Source of the DNA: Verpa conica
Taxonomy: Eukaryota > Ascomycota > Pezizomycetes > Pezizales > Morchellaceae
NCBI GenBank assembly: GCA_033030425.1
Contig: JAUFSD010000002.1
Location: 620,001-684,000 of the forward strand
Reading direction: 5' to 3'
DNA: 64,000 bases
Part shown: positions 29,649 to 40,927 of the stretch, piece after piece
How the letters are laid out: each line of letters opens with the position of its first letter
Position numbering within the stretch: position 1 is the first letter of the stretch
Notes under the pieces: model-generated
Seen by the model: only the letters and a program-made list of their open reading frames with translations
Told to the model about the DNA's origin: nothing
Databases searched by the model: none
Made by a program: the position numbers and the translations under genes

Positions 29649-31574
29649 TTACCCTCGGACTCTCTTCACCGGCCTAATTGGGGCTATGCCTTGAGAATCA
29701 CTACAGGTACTCTTGAGGAAGTCTTCATCACCAATATCAGATGAGAGCTCAGCAGGTCCTTCCAACTGTTTCCCTTTCCAATCGTTTCGCTCCATGAAAG
29801 GGGACCCTAAGCGTCTTGGAGCCTCAGATGAATCGCGGAATGAATCAGACATTAACTCTCGAGATGCGAGAGGGCTTAAACTCTCGCCATCGTTCGGGGA
29901 ATCGTATGATACTGGCCCGGTAACAGTCAAAAGTGGGGCTAGTGGACGATATCTTCTTCGACTGATGCTGTTTCCACAGCTTGAGCCAATTGTATACCCC
30001 CTGGTACGTGTTCGTGGTGCAGCCGATACGGGAACCGGCTCGCCAAAGAGGTCACCAATAGTTCCTCGACGAGCCCTTCTTGGGGGTGGTAACGTCACCG
30101 ATTCATCGCCAGACTCCAGTTCCTCCTGACGTTTTTGACGTCGTGGCCAAGTGCCATACACAGAGGAAGAGGAACTCAACTCCAATGGAGGCAGTAGGAC
30201 TGGGGTGACAACCCCAGATCCATTACGCGCTGAAATCGATGGGTCAGTATTTAAAAACCTTGATACCCCCGCGATCGACGTACTGTCCTGTGCCACGTTG
30301 AATCCAGTATCCCCAGATCCTAATCGGGACCCCATATTTACAAAACTTCCAACACCCAGAACACCCTCATTATTATTTACTCCAGAAATACCCCCGATAT
30401 TAGCGTTAGAACTCAGACCAACAGTCATATGTGCATCAACATCATAGCCGGCAGCGATAGCTGCCAAAACACCATTTGGGTTCATCGTCGAGGCCGTGCT
30501 CGTCGTTAATGAAAGAGCGATGCTCCGGGTCGAAAACAAAAATGCATCACGCGAGTTTAGTCTGTCCGATACCGCTGATTGGTACGGCGAAGGGGAGACA
30601 GTGGAGCCACGCGATGGTAAAATTCTTGATGTCGATGCAGGCCGACGTTGTTGATGATAGCCATGGTGTGGATTACGGGATGGCCCATAACTCTGCCTAC
30701 ATAGCTCTCTGAGGCGTTTTCGAGTGGAGGCTTCAGATGCAGGCCAAGAGTAAGGTGAAGTCTTTCGAAAAACATCACCTCTATTACCACTGGCTCCCGC
30801 CTCTTTTGCTGGGGTAATAAATCTCCTCTGTCTAGATCTAGCAGTATTCAATGGGCTCTTCCAGCCATCTCCCATTTTGGCCTCTTTCCAGCACCTTTTC
30901 GCTTCTCTGGCAACCTTGTGGCATACCCCTAACGGTGGAACCTGGCCCGGGAGGACAAAAAATGGTGTGATTTTTGGGTCTTGTTGGCAAAGCACATACG
31001 TCCTCCAAAGGTGACCATCCATGTCTTCAGTCCACTTGACTTTTCGCAAGCGCGACTTCATACTGGATTTCCCCTTGTTCGCATTATCTCCCTCTTTGTT
31101 ATCGTTGGATGTATTGACCATGCTACCATTATCACTTTTTGTAGCGGACTCATCAGGGAAAAACGATGATTCAGTCTCCGGACTAGTACAGCTCCCACCA
31201 GTTGTAGTAAAAGTTGTTAAACTATCAAACGACGAATCAGACGATGAGGAATAGTTCGAGCAGGATGACTCTGGGCGAGTAATAACCTCGGGCTCCTTCA
31301 CATCAGGACTATCTCCAGTATAGGGACGGACCGCAGTGGGGAAGTTGGTGAACAATTTTGACAGCGGTGTCCTAGGAGGAGAGAGAAATCTTGTTGGTCT
31401 TGGCGTTCGAGGCTGCGGAGACAAAAGCTGGGCAGGAGGTGTAGATGGACAGTCTTCAGAGTCAAAGTTCTCTGACAAGGATGGAGCGAATAGCCCTCGT
31501 TCAATCGCTAATAGGGTTGTTGAGGATCCCATAGCCCCCAAAGATGAATGAGATAGTCTCTCTCCAAACAACAT
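29649..31574 (-). CDS. Conserved filamentous-fungal protein of unknown function
   Basis: One exon of 641 codons from ATG 31574 (the open frame starts earlier at TTG 31598). Most of it is Ser/Pro/Thr-rich and disordered. Two conserved-looking blocks stand out. Residues about 179-234 contain VKWTEDMDGHLWRTYVLC...TPFFVLPGQVPPLGVCHKVAREAKRCW. Residues about 271-304 contain SPYSWPASEASTRKRLRELC. I know this pair of motifs from Pezizomycotina hypothetical proteins. The first block resembles a Myb/SANT-like helical module and the basic stretches suggest DNA binding and a nuclear location; this is inference. The C-terminal tail is basic (RPVKRVRG). Long leader sequence lies upstream. Confidence 0.8.
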   Translation of the reverse strand: MLFGERLSHSSLGAMGSSTTLLAIERGLFAPSLSENFDSEDCPSTPPAQLLSPQPRTPRPTRFLSPPRTPLSKLFTNFPTAVRPYTGDSPDVKEPEVITRPESSCSNYSSSSDSSFDSLTTFTTTGGSCTSPETESSFFPDESATKSDNGSMVNTSNDNKEGDNANKGKSSMKSRLRKVKWTEDMDGHLWRTYVLCQQDPKITPFFVLPGQVPPLGVCHKVAREAKRCWKEAKMGDGWKSPLNTARSRQRRFITPAKEAGASGNRGDVFRKTSPYSWPASEASTRKRLRELCRQSYGPSRNPHHGYHQQRRPASTSRILPSRGSTVSPSPYQSAVSDRLNSRDAFLFSTRSIALSLTTSTASTMNPNGVLAAIAAGYDVDAHMTVGLSSNANIGGISGVNNNEGVLGVGSFVNMGSRLGSGDTGFNVAQDSTSIAGVSRFLNTDPSISARNGSGVVTPVLLPPLELSSSSSVYGTWPRRQKRQEELESGDESVTLPPPRRARRGTIGDLFGEPVPVSAAPRTRTRGYTIGSSCGNSISRRRYRPLAPLLTVTGPVSYDSPNDGESLSPLASRELMSDSFRDSSEAPRRLGSPFMERNDWKGKQLEGPAELSSDIGDEDFLKSTCSDSQGIAPIRPVKRVRG

Positions 31575-34500
31575 CTTTGATATTCTTGTTGTTTTCAATG
31601 GGGTTAAAGAAGATTGCTATACTAGGCGACAGAAAAATCTCTCCCTAAGTAATGAATTCTCGGTGGCTGAAGCTACCAGGATATTAAAACACCAGAAACC
31701 AGGTAATTTATTGATTATACCGTTAGTTTGATGCCAAAATTTGTTTCGTTGGGCGCTACTGCTCGTCAAAAGTCGTTAAAATAAAGTCGTGTCAAATAGC
31801 CGCCCCAAAGATATAGATCGAGCTATCGTTAAGAACCTATGTCGTATCGTGTCGTCCCGTTTCCTCCGCCACAGATAAACTATGTCTTAAGACCCTTCAA
31901 AACTGAACCCAGAACTTTACAAGCAAATCGAACTCAAATAAAGTATCCTATGAAAACTTGAATAGGTGGAAAACGCGAAAGAAGCACAAAAGATAGTCGT
32001 TGAAATGGCGTAAACGTGAATTCGTCGTTAAAACACAAGCTTCGGTCGCGATAATATCTCGGCTGAATTCTGCAAAGATTGAATGAAATATATGAAGATA
32101 GACTGAAAAAAGTACTCCTAGTAGAAATGAATCGAAACACGAGGGACTAGTCGAGCGCGTTGTGACTTGGGTCTAACGCGTTGTTATGGGTCGACAGCAA
32201 TTGAAGGGCCGTCGTGAGCCGTGACAATACAGTAACAGTTGAAGCTCGATCAGAGACGCGGCACTATAGCTGATAGAAGCCAGGAAAGAGTCAGATATGA
32301 TATCAAGACGTAATTCCTCCCATATGAAGAAATCAAAACAAACTCTGAGGAGAAAGTAAAACGAACCAAACCAGATGCGGCCTTCAGCGCTAAGACTGAT
32401 TGGGTCAATAGACAAAGGAGACAAAAGCCGGCTATCCGTAGGGCGAGTGCACGGCTCAGAGGTGATAAGGGACAGGGCAACACCTCGTCTTCGTCTTCGT
32501 CGTCGCGAATGGCCTAAGGAGCGGAGGGAGGGGTGAACAAAAAAGAGGATCAGTTGAGGGGGGGGCAAAGGGAGCGAAGAGGTTGAAAGCGGAAGCAGCA
32601 GGTGGGCGGGCGATGGATGCCGATATTGGGATGCCCTACTCTACAGGTGCGCGCGACGATCGAAACGAATGTGGGACAGACGACAGCGAGCGGTTTACTG
32701 GGAGGGCAATGCTGCCGTACAAAGGCAAGTGCGTTCCTCCCTCCTCCTACTCCTCCTGCTCCTCCTGCGATTGAACGTTGTGTGAGGCCTTTTCAGGTGT
32801 TGATAAGCCAGGATTCTGCTGGCAGCTACGCTCACTTGGGTTGCATGAGGAATAGGAGATACTACACCGGTATGTAGGTTCTCCATTATGCAGAAACATT
32901 GTGGAGGTGGTCAAGTCCAGTTGACCCTCAACACCATTATTTCCTGTTCTAGTATATCCCTAGGCCAAGTAGTGAGAAATGGAATGGACCTTGTGCTGAA
33001 GATACCGATGATGGAAAAAGGGCATTCCGTCTATTGGCTTTCAGGCGTATAGAAAAATAATAATCATGCGGTGCCAATGGATCACCTCCCGCATAAATCC
33101 CATGCATAGTCATCCCCCCGGCCTTAGCCCTTCCGCGTATGGCGCAAAAACAATTGGGACTGGTACTCCCATGCGGACCCTATAATATTGAGTGGTTACA
33201 ACTGGCGTGTGTATTTCGTGTGTTTAGAGTTTCCTCATTCCCACTGTGACCCGGTAGAGAAGAAACCCAGCCATTCCTTTATTTCTACCTGTGACTTGAG
33301 AAAGAAGCCCCCCTAAAAGCTTTGAAAACCGGAGCGTCTATTTCTGGGCCCTTGGTTGGCCAGGCCATGCTTTAGATGGGGGGAACTACATGTAAATTTA
33401 CATATAGGACCTAAAAACACATGGCAGCAGGAGAATAATAACATCCAGATACACCAAAAGAATAACAATAACAACAATAACAACAATAACAATAACAACA
33501 ACAACAATAATAGCAGCAGCAGCAGCAGCATTAAGAAACGTGTAGACTCCATATTTAGATACCATCAGAAACACCATCGCGTACGTAGCTAGCGTAGGTT
33601 TGTACATTAGTGGATTCAGCGCCAGCAGGCTACATGAGTGTAGCCCAATGATACTAGATTCAGCTGGCTGCAGGGTTGTTGGCGATCCATTAGTATTCAA
33701 TTTCATAATAAATTGTGTCCTGTTCACAGTAGTGACTCGGTAACCTCTAAACCGCCCAATTTTAACCTCTACAGATCATTCATTACAGTTCCTCTTTCTA
33801 TAGCCAAGTTATGTAATAGCGCGCATCCACTCGAGTCCAACTACATGTACATGTACTTCTAGTTATCAATACCGTACATCAACGCTTTGGACCCTATAAG
33901 CTTTTAGAGACCTTCAGGTCAAAATAGAGGGGCAAGACTAATTGCACCACTTTCTCTAGGTTTCCCATCAGGCCCTTGCATCAGAAATTACATGTAGATT
34001 CTAGTGCACGTAGGCACAGTGCGGTTAAATTCAACTAGACAAGGTGTACTCTACAATGAATTATAACTACATGTATACATATGCTAACGGTGTACTCTAG
34101 TACTGTACATGTAAAATTTGTTTTATCTACACCTACATATACTCTAAACCCGACAAATATCTATATAGATGAGCTAGTAGAGGTTCACACTTGATGCGGA
34201 GCGGACAATATCTTTAAATCAGAAGTGCATAGCCCATGTTGCACTTGAATACCGCCTTAAAATCTCTAGTACTTTAAGGGTAAAATTGACCCTAGCCACA
34301 GAATATCTAGTGGTCTTTAGATTAGTGGTCTTCCCTATTGGGGATATTGATCATAATATATCACTCGTCCATGCGATTATACCGTCACATACCCCTAATT
34401 TACTAGTTCTATATTGTGTTAAGATCAAAGTCGGTAAAATTTGTGTGTTTTAGAAAAATTGCAGCAATTTCACAAGATTTTACTACGGCGGACCTAGTGT

Positions 34501-34633
34501 GATGTCAAGGCTGGCAGTGCACGGACCAGCACCGTAGCCACCATAAAGTGGGGTCACTATGTCTTCACTTCACACCTACAAAAATAACGGACGAAAACTC
34601 TAAGAGCAGCTTGGGTTTCCTCCAATCTTACCG
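31575..34633. other. Long intergenic region with microsatellites
   Basis: 3 kb with no convincing gene. The first about 1 kb may be the leader and promoter of the minus-strand gene (ACGCGT at 32175-32180). A trinucleotide repeat lies at 33461-33530. Six copies of TACATGTA lie between 33387 and 34113, upstream of the F-box gene. Confidence 0.5.
33461..33530. repeat. Compound trinucleotide microsatellite (AAC/AAT)n-(AGC)6
   Basis: About 50 bp of AAC and AAT units followed by six AGC units (33512-33530). Read in any frame it makes artificial poly-Asn, poly-Ser or poly-Leu ORFs on both strands, which I reject as genes. Confidence 0.85.
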
Positions 34634-36045
34634 ATGGACTCGCTTCAGTTTCTCCCAGTTGAGCTTATTGACCACATCATCTCGCGGCTTTCTAGGCTAG
34701 ACCTGTTTTCATTGCGTCTTGTTAATAGGCGCCTTTCCGATCTTGCAACTATCTTGGCCCTCTCTTCAGTAACTACTCTCTCCACCGAGAGTAGCCTCGA
34801 TAATCTCGAGAGAATCTCAGCGACAAAGAATCTGGCTTGCCATGTAAAGTCGTTTGAATACCGCTTCTTGGGCACATACGATACCTGTAAGAGACCCCTC
34901 GATAGTTACATGGGTCTGTGGCGAGGACGCAGATGGGTTCTAATTTGAGACACTTCCTGGCTCTCTCCGGTGTATATTCCTACTTATCAGCTATGGACTT
35001 CACTCAGTTCAAAAAAAGATTATCACCTCCTGGTCGTAGTTATTATGGCCACCTCCTAGGCGAATTCCATAGCCACTATATGGAACAATATGAGGCCCAG
35101 CAGCGCATAATGGTCTCCCAAAAAGACCACCAAATCCTCTGCTGTTCATTTCGACGGTTTCCAAACCTAAAAAGCGTTTCTCTCCGTAACGCCAAACAGT
35201 ATCCATACTGCCAAGAGTCATGGACTTATATGTTACAGAATGTCGCAATGGGTGGGGAAATAGCGCACCGCAATATCACCCACGCAATCAAAGCCCGTCA
35301 CGAACTATGTTGTAAAAAATCATCTGAGCTCGTTAAGACCGAAAACTATCCTCGAAAATTTACCGAGATCAAACTTTTCTCAGCAGCCGAGCTCCCACCG
35401 ATATTTTCCCACTCATCTGGGCGATTTGGGTTCGAGTTCAATCCACTTGATACTAGTTTAAGAAGTGGCCTAGTGAACATCACTACTATAAACCTTGATC
35501 TTCGCCCCCCGCGGAGATCCAAATATCAAGCTTATCAGACTGACCCACCACGGCAAAAATACTGGAGTACAGAACAGCTAGCCAAATCTTTGGCATTGCT
35601 AGGTAGTCTCGAGAACCTTCGACTCTGCGTCGAGGAGCCTAATGGGCGTGGTGCGCGCTTCCTTGAAAACCCGTTTCAAGCATCATGGAAATATCTCAGA
35701 GTAGCCATAGTCAGTGGGTGGGAATTTACAGAAGAAGATATGATGGATTTTGTAAAGAGACATGAGCTGACTCTGCAGTCATTCTTTGTCGGATACTTTT
35801 CACTTATTGTGCAAAAGGAAGAACAAGCGGATGATGTCTTTTTCCGCGTTTGGGATAAATTGCAGAAAATAGGATTTGAATGTCTACTGGAAGGCCCTTT
35901 TTATTGGGGGGTGAGAGACCAGTCATCGGAGGACGAAGTTGTAGAGAGGACTCAAATTCCAATTGATCTTAATGATAATCTTATTGGGGCTCTGCGCGGG
36001 AGAAAGGAGAGACTTGAAGAAATGTTATTTACGCATACAACTTAG
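34634..36045 (+). CDS. F-box protein
   Basis: Likely substrate adaptor of an SCF ubiquitin ligase. Two exons, 34634-34913 and 34991-36045, give 444 residues. The intron (34914-34990) has GTCTGT donor and TATCAG acceptor and joins DSYM|A|MDFTQF; without it the frame looks shifted. The F-box is at residues about 6-45 (LPVELIDHIISRLSRLDLFSLRLVNRRL). The rest has no recognisable repeat; it contains Leu-rich stretches (LLGSLENLRLCVE, LTLQSFFVGYF) typical of the variable C-terminal half of fungal F-box proteins. The target is unknown. Confidence 0.82.
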
Positions 36046-37994
36046 TAAAGATTTACACGAGTTTAAGTAAATTATCAAGTCTGTGTGGTAATAAGGTGTT
36101 TTGATCAGGAAGGGTTATACCTACCCCACTTTAATCTCAATATCTGTGCCCAGGGCCTAACTTTATCTAGCCGAATTTTGTCTATGATATTTTCGATTAG
36201 TAGAATCATCAGTGGGAGGAGAAGGGGGTGAGTATTACCCGACACTTTTAGGTAACCTTAGCATACAATATTACACAAAAATATGGGGAACATATTAAGA
36301 AATGAGCGTACTGGGTCTTGACACCTGAAATACAGGCACATAAGAAATTTACAAGAAATAGAGAGCCTATCCTTGATTCTAAACTGGGGTATAGGCATGG
36401 AAGTATTTATTTATTTAGAAAGCTTCCAGGTTTTATGGAGGAGGTAAAGGGTATTCAAGCCTCCAGTGTGGTCCATGAAGCCGAGGCGCCTCGAGGCCTC
36501 GAGGGAGGATAAGGCCGTGGGGGGGGGGGGTCACGAGGCCGAGCCACCTCGAGACCTCTCCCTATGCTCGCCTCGAGATGGCTCGAGGTAAATGGTAATA
36601 AATTTTAAAAAGAATTACAGACCTTGGTAGCAGCAAAAAAGGTCACTCATTATAGTAGTTTATTATTCTAGTTGAAGGCTAGTTAAGATGGCCTAAAATC
36701 GAGAAATCAAATATAGAGATTTGTTTTTATAGTGAGAGTAATACTATTCATTTATAGAACTAGTGCTTAAATTTTATTACTAAAAATAGTTCTATGCCTC
36801 AAGGCTCCTAAAATCCAAGGCGAAGCCAATGACAGAGGTCTACAAAGCCGAGACGCCTCGGGGTCACCCTCCCTACCTCTCCTCGAGCGGCCTCGTGGAC
36901 CACACTGCAAGCCTCGCATTCTTTAATCCCATTTCAAACATCGGGGGGGGGGAAGTTGCCATAGCTCTAATGAAATATGAGGTTGAATAATGAAAGGGTT
37001 TTAAAGTCAATGAAAGAATTTAATGTAAGAAATAAGTGGTACTCACCCCTAACTAATCGAATCAAAAGGGAGCAAAGAGAAGGGGAATTGTTGTTATATG
37101 TTGTAGTATATGATTTAAATATATATAGTACGGGAACCGACTACTACGGTGTAGAAACATGCATTGTGAGGCCCTCGGGGGTCTAAATCCTCCCAAACAA
37201 GCGATCTACTCTTGCCTCTCTATTTTCCCACATCACACAACCATGTACTTATGAATAATCATCATCATCATCAACTTATTCATTCATTCCACTTCACACA
37301 ACATTGTTAGTGCGAGTGATTTTATATGACTAAGTTTCCAAAGTGCAACTAGACCAAGATCACAGGTTTCCTAAGCCTCTACACGTGACTCTATGGCGTC
37401 TAGATCTCACAAGGTACTAGTCTATAATTCACATACTCTAGGTCCCCTTAATTAGATCAGCGGACAGGACTAATTCTTGCCCTATCAGCCTAATTACTTA
37501 TTGCGCTAAACTATAGATAGCTATAGAACTCCCGCCTATGCTAGGTTATTTAGGTCTAGAGATCTTGCTCTTATAGATTTCTTCTCTTCACTACCTAATA
37601 CGTAGTAATAAATAATAGACTCATAACTAAACTTCTGTTCTACTGACGCCATAAAGTCCGATTCTAACCTCGCTCACAAAATAAATGTCCAAATTACACA
37701 TAAAAAATAAGAGAAACCCCCTCTATAGTTGCCCCGTCTGACAATAGCAAAAAAAAACAATACAGGGCTAAGAAGAATCGGAGAATTCCAAGAAGTTTTT
37801 TAAAAAAGCAAAGCACCACGATCTATTATTTAATTCAATATAATAAGCTTCGTAGGAAGAAAGAGGGAAAGAAAAATTAACGAAACGTATGAGTAGCTCT
37901 TCACCGTCGATAGGGTTTTAACTTGGTTCTTGACAAGATTTTTCCCCTCAAAGAGCATTTGGAGTTATTACTTTCCTATGTCTCTCTGGAACTA
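36046..37994. other. Intergenic region containing a hAT-like element
   Basis: Apart from the 444-bp element at 36464-36907 the stretch is AT-rich with a 10-G run just right of the element and a short (ATC)5 tract near 37258. No gene seen. Confidence 0.5.
36456..36915. mobile_element. Non-autonomous hAT-like element (MITE) with 8-bp target duplications
   Basis: The element proper is 36464-36907 (444 bp). It begins CAGTGTGGTCCATGAAGCCG and ends with the inverted counterpart, 18 of 20 positions matching. It is flanked by a perfect 8-bp direct repeat CAAGCCTC (36456-36463 and 36908-36915). Eight-base duplications and CAGNG-type ends are the hallmark of the hAT superfamily. Both subterminal parts are GC-rich and full of CCTCGAGG-type palindromes, while the middle is AT-rich and carries no transposase frame. 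It must have been moved by a transposase encoded elsewhere. Confidence 0.85.
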
Positions 37995-39437
37995 TCAGAA
38001 GACCTTTCTCACAACAACACTTGCTGCCTTCCTCAATCTATTCATAACTGCTAGACCTTCGTCCTTTTCCTCGATACCTTCAACATGAATAACATCCACA
38101 TTTAAATCGTCAAGCTCCCTTAACCCTGCAAAAAGTGCTCTGGATATATCACTCCCTTCTATTCCCAAAGAGCGCTCATAAACCGTTAGCTTTGTATCTA
38201 CGCTGTTGCCAACGCCCTCAGGCCAAGTCCTCGTCCGAAGAAAGCCGATTTTCCCAGTCCACCCAGTCCCTAGGATGCTATTCGGGTAAATAGTTCTTTG
38301 TGTAGGTAACTTCGCGCCGTACTCATATAGCACAACACCAGCACGGGGGGAGTAGTGTTTATACTTCATCCCAGGCGCCTGTGGAGCAGCATCATGATCT
38401 TCAGAATCAGGTCTACGAACAATGACATCTTTCCAGACCCCACCACATGCCTGGATTTGCTCAACGCTAATTCCACCCGGACGAAGAACGACAGGGGGGT
38501 TGTGTAGACCATCAACAACGGTAGATTCAAGACCGACATTGCTAGGACCACCATCGATAATCAGTGGAATGCGATTTTGTAGGTCTGTGAAGACATGGGC
38601 TGCAGTTGTTGGTGATGGGTTTCCAGAAGCGTTAGCAGAGGGTGCAGCAAGTGGAAGCCCTGCGAGTGAGCATAACGCAAGTGCTATAGGATGCTCTGGG
38701 ATTCGAGCTGCGAATGTGGGCTGACCAGCGGTGACTGAAGGAGATAGCCGCGAATTTGGGGGAAGCGGGAGAAGTATTGTCAGTGGTCCTGGCCAGAACT
38801 TTGTGATAAGTGACTCATAGATCTCAGGAATGACACCTTCACGGCCGGTACTTGTATCCTCGTTGCTGCTACTACTGTTGCCTTCATCTGCCAAAGATGG
38901 AGATGAGATAGAAGAAGGATAGGGCTCTTGAGGAGGAGGGGGGGAGCGAGGGGAGGGAGATGATTGTGATGTGAGCAGCAGCTCTCTTAGTTGTCTTAGG
39001 GATGACACATGAACTATCAACGGGTTATCAAGCGGCCGCTGCTTAGCAGAGTATATGCTTTTGACACCATCAGTATTGCACGCGTCTGCACCTAACCCAT
39101 AGACGGTTTCTGTTGGAAAGGCTACACATTTTGAATCTCGTAAAAGTTTTGCAGCGGTCTGTAGGACCTCCTCGGCCTGGAGGTCTCTAATGTGTAAGGT
39201 TGGGGAGTCGTATGGATGCAAGGGTTTTGGGGAGAGTGTGAAAGAGATCTTTGAGGGCGAGACCTCGGAGATCTCAGTAAGATAAGAAGACTGCCTAGCA
39301 ATGTATGGCTGCATAGGGATCGAATCACTCGGGTAGGCTTGGTGAGGGGGTGTAGCTGTAGCTGTGCTTATAGCAGACACAGCTGCCGAGGGCAACGGTA
39401 GCGAGAGTGGTAGCGACGACAGCAACTGGGAATCCAT
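37995..39437 (-). CDS. SUA5: Threonylcarbamoyl-AMP synthase Sua5
   Basis: Makes threonylcarbamoyl-adenylate from threonine, bicarbonate and ATP for the t6A modification of ANN-decoding tRNAs. One exon, 480 residues. The YrdC domain spans about residues 75-300, with FPTETVYGLGADA, the KQRPLDNPLIVHV nucleotide-site motif, FWPGPLTILL, PSANASGNPSPT and STVVDG...VLRPGGI. The Sua5 domain follows, starting after the APGMKYKHYSPRA linker that covers the active site. An insertion rich in Ser and Pro separates two YrdC strands (around VSSLRQLRELLLTSQ). ATG 39437 was chosen because the frame upstream starts only at GTG and is low-complexity. Length and order match fungal Sua5. Confidence 0.95.
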   Translation of the reverse strand: MDSQLLSSLPLSLPLPSAAVSAISTATATPPHQAYPSDSIPMQPYIARQSSYLTEISEVSPSKISFTLSPKPLHPYDSPTLHIRDLQAEEVLQTAAKLLRDSKCVAFPTETVYGLGADACNTDGVKSIYSAKQRPLDNPLIVHVSSLRQLRELLLTSQSSPSPRSPPPPQEPYPSSISSPSLADEGNSSSSNEDTSTGREGVIPEIYESLITKFWPGPLTILLPLPPNSRLSPSVTAGQPTFAARIPEHPIALALCSLAGLPLAAPSANASGNPSPTTAAHVFTDLQNRIPLIIDGGPSNVGLESTVVDGLHNPPVVLRPGGISVEQIQACGGVWKDVIVRRPDSEDHDAAPQAPGMKYKHYSPRAGVVLYEYGAKLPTQRTIYPNSILGTGWTGKIGFLRTRTWPEGVGNSVDTKLTVYERSLGIEGSDISRALFAGLRELDDLNVDVIHVEGIEEKDEGLAVMNRLRKAASVVVRKVF

Positions 39438-40927
39438 ATGCCGGGGGCGGCGGGTGAGAGGCAAGTACGCCAGCCGGGCACCTTTAATTGGTAAAGTTAA
39501 TAGAGGCAGCGTGGGATGTATGTGCAGCAAGCAGTGGAAGACCCCACAGCAACAGCAACCACAGCGATAATAGCCAATCACAGCAATAATAGCAACAAAA
39601 ATAACAGTAATAATAGTAGCAGCAGTAGCAGCAGTAGCAGCAAAACAGCTGCTGTAGCAGATATAACAAGAGCCGGAAAGAAGTGGTGCAGAGTGGAGTC
39701 CACCAGGAGATGGAAGGATACATGTATCTACCAGGTGCTGGGCGTGGGGAAAAAACCCCTCTTTGCAACCGTTGACTCAACTCCCGCAAAGAAAATTTCC
39801 TACCCCTGTCTTCCCCCTGTCTTACTCTCCCCCGCCCCGATCTCACCTGGCGCATGATCGCCACTGCCAACGATAAGCGAGGCCTCGAGTTCCCCTGCAG
39901 CTATGATACGGTTACGCCCATTGGATGTGGGCCGTAGTAACACTGGGTATGAACTGTCGTCACCAGAAATGATATTAGACATAGCTGCATAATACAACTG
40001 CCGTTTGCAGATGGTTTTTATGTCCCCACTGCCGCGGAAAAGGGCCGCATAATAAGATTATACGCATAAAAGGAGGCGACATCTCAACTTGGGGGATACT
40101 ATTTATACGTAGCCCTCAATAATTTTGTTCTCCACATAAATCGATTCCAACAGCCCAACTAGAGTAACCCCAGAATTAAAGGTTTAGATTGGTCGCGCTG
40201 CCAAGTCAGCCTAAATGACTAAAGTACGTGTATGTACATAGTAATTGGTAGCAGCGAATGACAGGACCTACCAAGGGATCAACTTTCTAGTTAGTCGGTC
40301 GGACTCTAACTAGAGTTGGTTTACATGGCATTCAAGGAAGTCCCGCCTAAGATACTACTTTACTACACTAATCAAACACTTTAGTTAAATTTTCGGCACA
40401 GCCCAATTCCTTCCTTACGGAGGTAGACAAACAAACAAACGATCAAAGTACCAGTGCAGTACAAAAAAACAAAAACAAAAACAGGAATGGTAACAAAGAT
40501 AACCCCAGTAGAGGAATTACGCAAAGAATAGATAGAGAAAGGTGATTCGAAATAAACAAGCCCCCTCCCATAAAAAAAAGTTCCCCCCTGTTTCCCCCCA
40601 ATACTCATCCATAGAAGTACATCGAGGTACCGATCCCTACCGGTCCATTACCCTCTCCTGTCCCCTCCCAACTCTTTCCCTGGGATAGGAATCCCCACTC
40701 AAAACGTCTAGCTATCTATCCGTTTTATTGACCAATTTAATCCACCATTAGAAGGAAGTCGTTCAAGAAAAGAAGCCGTGAGCCTAATTGAGTTGCAGTT
40801 CATCACTTTCCAATCCTCCACTCTGTAATAAATTATTCATAACCTCATCCATCCCAACTGAAATGAAAAGGCCAAAAAGATTAAACTCCAAACTCCCAAT
40901 CAATCGCTTCGCCGTACCACTACTTTC
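39438..40927. other. SUA5 promoter side and RAD21 3' flank
   Basis: Near 39540-39660 is a CAG/CAA/TAG-rich simple tract in the SUA5 leader. TACATGTA lies at 39719. No further gene is visible. Confidence 0.45.

Noticed and set aside
33313..33592. ORFs with poly-Leu or poly-Asn on both strands
   Set aside because: They are translations of the AAC/AAT/AGC microsatellite and have no other support.
34890..34995. Apparent frameshift in the F-box gene
   Set aside because: A 77-bp intron with GT and TATCAG ends rejoins the frames exactly (DSYM|A|MDF), so the gene is intact.
39438..39581. Cys-rich N-terminal extension of SUA5
   Set aside because: It starts at GTG and reads simple-sequence DNA; the ATG at 39437 fits the family.
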